A stretch of 64,000 nt of DNA, from NCBI RefSeq assembly GCF_041435215.1, contig NZ_CP108394.1, forward strand, positions 8,866,001-8,930,000, in the 5' to 3' direction. The notes below the pieces were generated by a model. It searched no databases and was not told the DNA's origin. It saw only the letters and a list, made by a program, of their open reading frames with translations. Shown piece by piece: positions 58,943 through 64,000 of this stretch (its first letter is position 1; every line of letters starts with the position of its first letter). This DNA comes from Streptomyces sp. NBC_01314 (GTDB lineage Bacteria; Actinomycetota; Actinomycetes; Streptomycetales; Streptomycetaceae). The position numbers and the translations under genes were made by a program.

Positions 58943-60340
58943 CTAGATCACCAGTGACAACAGCATCACGAGCGCCCCCGCCACCACCGAGATGATCGTC
59001 TCCATCACCGACCAGGTCTTGATGGTCTGGCCGACGGTCATCCCGAAGTACTCCTTCACCATCCAGAACCCGGCGTCGTTGACGTGGCTGAAGAAGAGCG
59101 AGCCCGCGCCGATCGCGAGGACCAGCAGGGCCGTGTGGGTGGTCGACATGTCCGCGGCGAGGGGGGCCACCAGCCCTGCCGCCGAGATCGTGGCGACCGT
59201 CGCCGAACCGGTCGCCAGCCGGATCGCCACCGCGATCAGCCAGGCCAGGACGAGCGCGGGGATCGACCAGTCCTCGGAGATCTCCAGGATCATCCGGCCG
59301 ACCCCGGAGTCGATGAGCGTCTGCTTGAAGCCGCCGCCGGCGCCGACGATCAGCAGGATGCCCGCGATGGGCGCGAGGGACTTCTCGACGGTCGACCCCA
59401 GCCGCTCCTTGGTGAACCCGGCCGCCCGCCCCAGCGTGAACATGCCCACGATCACCGACGCGAGCAGCGCGATCAGCGGCGAGCCCGCCACGTCGAAGAC
59501 CCGCTGCACCATCTGCTCGGGATCGTCCACGATGATGTCCACCAGCGCCTTGGCCAGCATCAGCACCACCGGCAGCAGCATGGTCGCGATGGTCGCGCCG
59601 AACCCGGGCCGCTTCTCCAGCTCCTCCGAGGCACGCGCGGGAATCATGCGCTCGGGGACGGGCACGTCCACCCAGCGCGCCGCGTACTTCGAGAACAGCG
59701 GCCCGGCGATGATCACGGTCGGTATCGCCACGAGCAGCCCCAGCGCCAGCGTGACGCCCAGGTTGGCCTGCACCGCGTCGATCGCGACCAGCGGGCCGGG
59801 GTGCGGCGGGATCAGCCCGTGCATCACGGACAGACCGGCGAGGGCCGGAATGCCGATACGCATCAGCGAGTAGTTGCCGCGCTTGGCGACCATCAGCACG
59901 ACCGGGATGAGCAGCACGATCCCGACCTCGAAGAACAGCGGCAGCCCGATCACGGAGGCGATCAGCACCATCGCCCACGGCATGGCCCGCCCGCCGGCCT
60001 TCGCGAGGATCGTGTCGACGATCTGGTCGGCGCCCCCGGAGTCCGCCAGCAGCTTGCCGAGGATCGCGCCCAGCGCGATGAGTACGCCCACCCCGGCCAC
60101 GGTCGACCCGAGCCCGGTGGTGAAGCTCAGGATCGCCTTGTCCAGCGGCGCCCCGGCGAACGCGCCGAGCGCGAGCGAGCCGATGGTCAGCGCCAGGAAG
60201 GCGTGCACCTTGAACCTGGTGATGAGCACGACGATGACGGCGATGCCCGCCAGTACGGCGATGCCCAGCTGCGCGTGTCCCGCCGAGGTGATCGGCTCGA
60301 CGGGGTCCGCTGCCAGCAGCTCGACGTTGAGTCTGGTCAC
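58943..60340 (-). CDS. gntP: Gluconate:proton symporter (GntP family)
   Basis: Uptake carrier of 465 residues with about twelve helices. Family markers: GLPLFFEVGIVLLIPVV, LSVMHGLIPPHPGPLVAI and ATGSATVATISAAGLVAP. GTG start at 60340 with AAGGA about 9 bases upstream; the longer frame crosses gntK and is a shadow. It lies 79 bases downstream of gntK on the same strand, and the two import and phosphorylate gluconate under the divergent GntR. Confidence 0.93.
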   Translation of the reverse strand: MTRLNVELLAADPVEPITSAGHAQLGIAVLAGIAVIVVLITRFKVHAFLALTIGSLALGAFAGAPLDKAILSFTTGLGSTVAGVGVLIALGAILGKLLADSGGADQIVDTILAKAGGRAMPWAMVLIASVIGLPLFFEVGIVLLIPVVLMVAKRGNYSLMRIGIPALAGLSVMHGLIPPHPGPLVAIDAVQANLGVTLALGLLVAIPTVIIAGPLFSKYAARWVDVPVPERMIPARASEELEKRPGFGATIATMLLPVVLMLAKALVDIIVDDPEQMVQRVFDVAGSPLIALLASVIVGMFTLGRAAGFTKERLGSTVEKSLAPIAGILLIVGAGGGFKQTLIDSGVGRMILEISEDWSIPALVLAWLIAVAIRLATGSATVATISAAGLVAPLAADMSTTHTALLVLAIGAGSLFFSHVNDAGFWMVKEYFGMTVGQTIKTWSVMETIISVVAGALVMLLSLVI

Positions 60341-60419
60341 GGTGAAGAATCCTTGGGGTGGGGGAAGTTGAAGGGGATGCAGAAAGAGGACGAAGAAGGG
60401 ACGCCCAGGAAGACAGGGC

Positions 60420-60938
60420 CTACGACGTCGCCGGGTCGCGTCCCCGCAGCGCGGCGACCGCCCGCTCGGCGATCTCCTCGGGCGCGCCCGACACGTCGAC
60501 CGTGACGCCCGCCTCGTCCGCCTCCAGCGGCTGCAACGTGGCGAACTGCGAGTCGAGCAGCGCCGTGGGCATGAAGTGGCCCTGCCGGTGGGACATCCGG
60601 CCCTCGATGAGCGCACGGTCACCGGCGAGGTGCACGAAGACGACTCCGGGCGCCGCGGCCCGCAGCCGGTCCCGGTACGCGCGCTTCAACGCGGAACAGC
60701 TGACCACCCCGCCGAGCCCGTCCCGGCCGTGGGCCCACGCGCCGATGGCGTCCAGCCATGGCTCCCGGTCCGCGTCGTCCAGCGGTGTCCCGGCCGACAT
60801 CTTGGCGATGTTGGCCTCGGGGTGGAAGTCGTCGCCCTCGGCGTACGGAACGCCGAGCCGGGCCGCGAGCAGGGGACCGATCGTGGTCTTCCCGGTTCCT
60901 GCCACGCCCATCACCACGACGACATGAGGGGTACGCAT
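60420..60938 (-). CDS. gntK: Gluconokinase
   Basis: Phosphorylates gluconate to 6-phosphogluconate, feeding the pentose phosphate route. The 172-residue protein has the P-loop VMGVAGTGKTT (GVAGTGKT), the substrate segment YAEGDDFHPEANIAKMSAGT and CSALKRAYRDRLR, all standard for the GntK family. The start MRTPHVVVVMGV (60938) is preferred to the upstream GTG at 60992, whose extra residues are unlike the family. Confidence 0.95.
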   Translation of the reverse strand: MRTPHVVVVMGVAGTGKTTIGPLLAARLGVPYAEGDDFHPEANIAKMSAGTPLDDADREPWLDAIGAWAHGRDGLGGVVSCSALKRAYRDRLRAAAPGVVFVHLAGDRALIEGRMSHRQGHFMPTALLDSQFATLQPLEADEAGVTVDVSGAPEEIAERAVAALRGRDPATS

Positions 60939-61000
60939 CACTACCTCGCTGTCTTCGTCGACACCTGGGACGTCACCCGACGTCGACGACACTGAAACCC

Positions 61001-61016
61001 ATTAGGTACGACTAAT
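61001..61016. promoter_or_regulatory. GntR operator, copy 1
   Basis: ATTAGGTACGACTAAT: 5-base arms around GTACGA, in the divergent gntK/gntR gap. GT...AC half-sites suit FadR-subfamily GntR proteins. Confidence 0.6.
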
Positions 61017-61035
61017 TCAAGCCCTCGACCCAAAT

Positions 61036-61046
61036 AAGTCTGACTT
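61036..61046. promoter_or_regulatory. GntR operator, possible copy 2
   Basis: AAGTCTGACTT: 4-base arms around CTG, next to an unusually A/T-rich patch (61029-61052) that may include the promoter. It lies 36 bases before gntR. Confidence 0.45.
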
Positions 61047-61081
61047 TTTCTTCGCCCTTCCCTCCTCGTACCCTGATCCCC

Positions 61082-61807
61082 ATGAGCACACCGGGCCGGG
61101 GGCTGCACGGCCGAGTACTGGAATCCCTCGGACCGGCGATCACCGCGGGCGAGTACCCGGCGGGAAGCGTGCTGCGCACGGACGAACTCGCCCAGACCTT
61201 CGAGGTGTCCCGCTCGGTGATGCGCGAGGCGGTCCGGGTACTGGAGTCCATGCACCTGGTGGAGTCACGCCGCCGGGTCGGTGTGACCGTCCGCCCGTCC
61301 GTCGAGTGGAACGTCTACGACCCCCAGGTCATCCGCTGGCGCCTGGCCGGCGCGGACCGTCCCCGCCAGCTGCGCTCGCTGACCGTTCTCCGCAGTGCCG
61401 TCGAACCGATCGCCGCGGGCCTCGCCGCGCGCTACGCCACGGCCGAGCAGTGCGCCGCGATCACCGCGTGCGCCATCGGCATGGTCGCCCACTCACGTGG
61501 CCACAAGCTGGACGGATACCTCCACCACGACGTCGCCTTCCACCGCCTGATCCTCACCGCCTCCGGCAACGAGATGTTCGCCCGCCTCGGCGACGTCGTC
61601 GAGGAAGTACTCGCCGGCCGCACCCACCACGCCGTCATGTTCGACGACCCCGACCCGGTCGCCGTCACCCTGCACGTCCAGGTGGCCGCAGCCATCCGGG
61701 AGCACGACGCCCCCAGAGCCGAAGAACTCACCAGGGAGATCACCACGGGCGCCCTCCAGGAACTCGACATCCTGGCGCCCAACGGCCACTCCCCGGCCGC
61801 CGGTTGA
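61082..61807 (+). CDS. gntR: GntR-family (FadR/FCD subfamily) gluconate regulator
   Basis: A 241-residue repressor. The winged helix-turn-helix (about 8-72: LGPAITAGEYPAGSVLRTDE, FEVSRSVMREAVRVLESM) is followed by an FCD ligand domain (about 95-225). The metal-binding His/Asp positions there include DVAFHRLILTASGN and HVQVAAAIREHD. Divergent placement from gntK-gntP and two palindromes in the gap make it their regulator, with gluconate or 6-phosphogluconate as likely effector. Confidence 0.92.
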   Translation: MSTPGRGLHGRVLESLGPAITAGEYPAGSVLRTDELAQTFEVSRSVMREAVRVLESMHLVESRRRVGVTVRPSVEWNVYDPQVIRWRLAGADRPRQLRSLTVLRSAVEPIAAGLAARYATAEQCAAITACAIGMVAHSRGHKLDGYLHHDVAFHRLILTASGNEMFARLGDVVEEVLAGRTHHAVMFDDPDPVAVTLHVQVAAAIREHDAPRAEELTREITTGALQELDILAPNGHSPAAG

Positions 61808-61817
61808 CCGACAGGCC

Positions 61818-62255
61818 CTAGTCCAGGAACTCCCCGTCCACATAGACCCAGGCCCCGTCGACCCGCTCGAACCGGCTCCGCTCGTGCATCGAGCCGCCCC
61901 GGAACGAGGCGCGGAAGGTGACCGTGCCGGTGCTGTGGAAGGCCGAACCGTCGTGGGTGTCGAGGATTTCGAGGCCGGTCCAGCGCATGGTCGTGTCGAA
62001 GTCGACGGTGGCGGGCCGCGTCCGGGGATGCCAGCTGCGCAGCAGGTACGCCTCGTCGCGCACGACGAAAGCGCTGTAGCGCGACCGCATCAGCGCCTCG
62101 GCGGTCGGCGCGGCGGCGGCGCCGACGGGGAGGTAGCGTCCGCAGCACTCCTCGTAGGTCCGGGGCAGCCCGCAGGGACAGCTACCGGGAGCCGGCGGAG
62201 AGACCCGCGAGGCACTCTTCGACCTGGCCCTGGAACTGCTGCGGCGCGACGACAT
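61818..62255 (-). CDS. YchJ-family (UPF0225) protein
   Basis: A 145-residue protein with N-terminal SEC-C-like zinc motif PCGLPRTYEECCGRYL preceded by SCPCG, then the NTF2-like part (ALMRSRYSAFVVRDEAYLLR, TWHP-type HPRTRP, FRASFRGG, VDGEFLD). Family members are small zinc proteins of unsure role. The Ser/Arg-rich first 25 residues are not typical, so the true start may be further in. It is convergent with gntR. Confidence 0.85.
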   Translation of the reverse strand: MSSRRSSSRARSKSASRVSPPAPGSCPCGLPRTYEECCGRYLPVGAAAAPTAEALMRSRYSAFVVRDEAYLLRSWHPRTRPATVDFDTTMRWTGLEILDTHDGSAFHSTGTVTFRASFRGGSMHERSRFERVDGAWVYVDGEFLD

Positions 62256-62288
62256 GCCCGCCATTGTGCACGCCCCGCGGGCCGTGCC

Positions 62289-63761
62289 CTACGCCGAGCC
62301 CGAGTTCGTCGGTGGGTACGGTGGTCGCGCCGGGACCACAGGGCCCTTCGGCGAGGGCAGCGGTGGCACAGCGGGCTCCCGCAGCCACGCCCTGAACAGG
62401 GCGTCCAGCGGCCCGTCCGCGTAGCGCCCGGCGTGGGCGGTGAAACCGGCCGTCGTGACGGCGCCGCCGCGATGGACGGTCGCCCAGCCGCGCAGCATCC
62501 GGAAGAACGCCTCGTCGCCGAGCGCGCAGCGGACCGCGTGGACGGTGAGACCGCCGCGCTCGTAGAGCCGGTCGTCGAACATCAGCTTCCGGCCCGGGTC
62601 GGCCAGCCGCAGGTCCTGGGGGAGTGCGGAGAGCTTCTGGTGCGCGCCGGCGGCCAGTTGGTGCGCCGTACGCCCGCCGGAGCGCTCCGACCACAGCCAC
62701 TCGGCGTACTTGGCGAACCCCTCGTTCAGCCAGATGTGCCGCCAGTCGGCGATGGACACACTGTTGCCGAACCACTGGTGCGCCAGCTCGTGCGCGACCA
62801 GCCGCTCCGAACCCCGCGCCCCGTCCACATGGTTGGCGCCGAACAGCGACAACCCCTGTGCCTCGACCGGGACATCGAGCTCCTCCTCGGTCACCACCAC
62901 CGCGTACTCCCCGAACGGATACGGCCCGAAGAGCTCCTCGAACAGCTCCATCATGGCCGGCTGCCGCGCGAAGTCCCGCGAGAACTCGGTGAGCAGGTCG
63001 GCCGGGATGTGCCCGTGCTGCGGCACCCCGCCCGGCCTCGGGTCGCCCAGCAGCACCGTCTGGTACTTGCCGATCGCCAGCCCGACCAGATAGCTCGACG
63101 TCGGCGCCGACTGCTCGTACACCCACGTCGTCGTGGACGCCTTCGCCGTACGGGTGAGCAGCCGCCCGCCCGCCACCACCTGGTACGAGGACGGCGTCGT
63201 GACCGAGATCTGGTACGAGGCCTTGTCGGCGGGCCGGTCGTTGCACGGATACCAGGACGGCGCCCCGACCGGCTGGCTCGCCACCAGCGCCCCGTCGGTC
63301 AGCTCCTCCCAACCGAGCCCGCCCCAGGGGCTGTTCACCGGCTTGGGATTGCCCGACCAGTGGACCTCGACCGTGAACGCGGCCCCGGGCCGGATCGGCT
63401 TCGCGGGCCGGATACGCAGCCTGCCGCCCCGGTGCGAGTAGTGCGGCGCCCGGCCGTCGACCCGTACCCGGCCGATCTTGAAGTCGGCGAGGTTGAGCTG
63501 GAACTCGGCGAGCGCGGCCCGGCCCGCTATGGCGTTGAGCCGCGCGGTGCCCGACAGCCGGTTCGGCCCTGGTCGGTAGTCCACAGCCAGCTCGTACCGA
63601 TGCACCCGGTAACGGGAATCACCGTTCGCCGGGAAGTACGGGTCCGGACCCACTGACTGCTGAACCGCCACTGCCGCTTCTGCTCCCCGCTCCGCTCTCG
63701 TACGACGTCCATCGTCCCCCGAATCACCCGACGCCGCACGAGCCGCACTCAGCGGCGCCAT
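62289..63761 (-). CDS. M1-family metallopeptidase (aminopeptidase N-like)
   Basis: Zinc aminopeptidase of 490 residues. The zinc site is HELAHQWFG with the third ligand Glu in WLNEGFAKYAEW, and a GxMEN-like recognition loop is replaced by VEAQGLSLFGAN. It is short, lacking the large C-terminal helical domain of PepN. No clear signal peptide. The ATG at 63761 overlaps the end of the upstream synthetase gene by 13 bases, so the two are coupled; a GTG at 63785 is an alternative. Confidence 0.9.
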   Translation of the reverse strand: MAPLSAARAASGDSGDDGRRTRAERGAEAAVAVQQSVGPDPYFPANGDSRYRVHRYELAVDYRPGPNRLSGTARLNAIAGRAALAEFQLNLADFKIGRVRVDGRAPHYSHRGGRLRIRPAKPIRPGAAFTVEVHWSGNPKPVNSPWGGLGWEELTDGALVASQPVGAPSWYPCNDRPADKASYQISVTTPSSYQVVAGGRLLTRTAKASTTTWVYEQSAPTSSYLVGLAIGKYQTVLLGDPRPGGVPQHGHIPADLLTEFSRDFARQPAMMELFEELFGPYPFGEYAVVVTEEELDVPVEAQGLSLFGANHVDGARGSERLVAHELAHQWFGNSVSIADWRHIWLNEGFAKYAEWLWSERSGGRTAHQLAAGAHQKLSALPQDLRLADPGRKLMFDDRLYERGGLTVHAVRCALGDEAFFRMLRGWATVHRGGAVTTAGFTAHAGRYADGPLDALFRAWLREPAVPPLPSPKGPVVPARPPYPPTNSGSA

Positions 63762-64000
63762 GCTTCGATCGGGTTGCCCAGCCACCGGGTGTCGTCGGGA
63801 ACGGACTCCGAGGCCATGACCAGCGACGCCGGACCCAGTGTGGTGCGGGCCCCGACCACGCTGCCGGGCAGGACGATTCCGCCCGGGCCCAGGGTGGCGC
63901 CCTCACGGAGCTCAACAGTATCCGTCCGCAAGATCCGGTCGTGGAAGAGGTGGGTCTGGAGCACGCATCCCCGGTTCACCGTCGCCCCGTCGCCGAGCGT
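63749..64000 (-). CDS. C-terminus of a Pls/PosA-like synthetase with hexapeptide repeats (partial)
   Basis: The last 83 residues of a gene running off the window. The sequence LGDGATVNRGC, LREGATLGPGGIVLPGSVVG and ARTTLGPASLVMASESVP shows left-handed beta-helix hexapeptide repeats, ending GNPIEAW. In Streptomyces this kind of end, followed directly by an M1 peptidase, is known from single-module, membrane-embedded synthetases of the epsilon-poly-lysine (Pls/PosA) type. That identity is inferred; a plain acyltransferase is the alternative. Confidence 0.6.
   Translation of the reverse strand, partial: TLGDGATVNRGCVLQTHLFHDRILRTDTVELREGATLGPGGIVLPGSVVGARTTLGPASLVMASESVPDDTRWLGNPIEAWRR

Noticed and set aside
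1..64000. tRNA, rRNA, riboswitch, CRISPR, integrase or transposase
   Set aside because: No clover-leaf with a T-loop consensus, no known RNA signature, no array of equal repeats and no recombinase motif was found by eye; a covariance search could still find small RNAs.

Overview
The window is a stretch of very GC-rich actinobacterial chromosome that reads as Streptomyces. Third codon positions are almost all G or C, GTG starts and 4-base GTGA/ATGA overlaps are common, and the gene set is typical of the genus: SigK/RskA, DUF4331, secreted SGNH lipase, class F sortase, SoxR, many TetR and GntR regulators, GH11 xylanase with a CE4 esterase. From memory, the order lipase, Ser/Thr kinase, ECF sigma factor, hmgA, soxR, gntR/gntK/gntP resembles one arm-proximal part of the S. 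coelicolor core chromosome (about SCO1725 down to SCO1678); this is inference and was not checked. I see no rRNA, tRNA, CRISPR array, transposase or prophage.

Layout. 1-3.4 kb: 5' part of a secreted subtilisin-like protease, a secreted SGNH lipase and a membrane Ser/Thr kinase. 3.4-10.5 kb: a SigK island, with NicO metal transporter, TPR membrane protein and DUF4331 exported protein on the minus strand, and divergent sigK-rskA. The divergent region holds two sites fitting the SigK promoter consensus. 10.5-14.4 kb: CoA transferase, then a drug-type ABC exporter with its divergent TetR regulator and two matching operators. 14.4-17.7 kb: hmgA with a GntR regulator and an orphan type-ISP-like protein. 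18-24.1 kb: TetR, molybdopterin oxidoreductase, citrate transporter, MFS transporter. 24.2-25.9 kb: repeat-bearing secreted protein and class F sortase.

26.5-34.2 kb: aldehyde dehydrogenase, Zn alcohol dehydrogenase, MFS symporter, a broken EamA transporter, TetR, acyl-CoA dehydrogenase and a small YiaA-type membrane protein. A near-identical operator lies before the aldehyde dehydrogenase and in the tetR/acyl-CoA dehydrogenase gap, so these form a likely regulon. 34.3-37.8 kb: TetR, GH11 xylanase plus CE4 deacetylase operon, MaoC protein, SoxR. 38-41.3 kb: DRB0094-type RNA ligase and three unrecognised proteins. 41.6-47.2 kb: penicillin-acylase-like Ntn hydrolase, alpha/beta hydrolase, NamZ-type muramidase. 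47.4-51.4 kb: short-chain dehydrogenase, TetR, acyl-CoA dehydrogenase and an ACAD10-type phosphotransferase, an acyl-CoA catabolism cluster. 51.5-55.4 kb: MBL-fold hydrolase, His-rich protein, two DUF202 membrane proteins, NUDIX hydrolase, DMT transporter. 55.7-58.9 kb: FAD dehydrogenase and a sulfite-oxidase-fold protein with its cytochrome b partner. 58.9-61.8 kb: gluconate uptake (gntP, gntK, divergent gntR). 61.8-64 kb: YchJ, M1 aminopeptidase and the C-terminus of a Pls/PosA-like synthetase.

Two kinds of non-coding structure cut across this. One is a set of palindromic operators grouping genes into small TetR and GntR regulons. The other is a family of dispersed palindromic repeats, which sit in intergenic gaps, supply the C-terminus of one TetR protein and have broken the EamA transporter gene.
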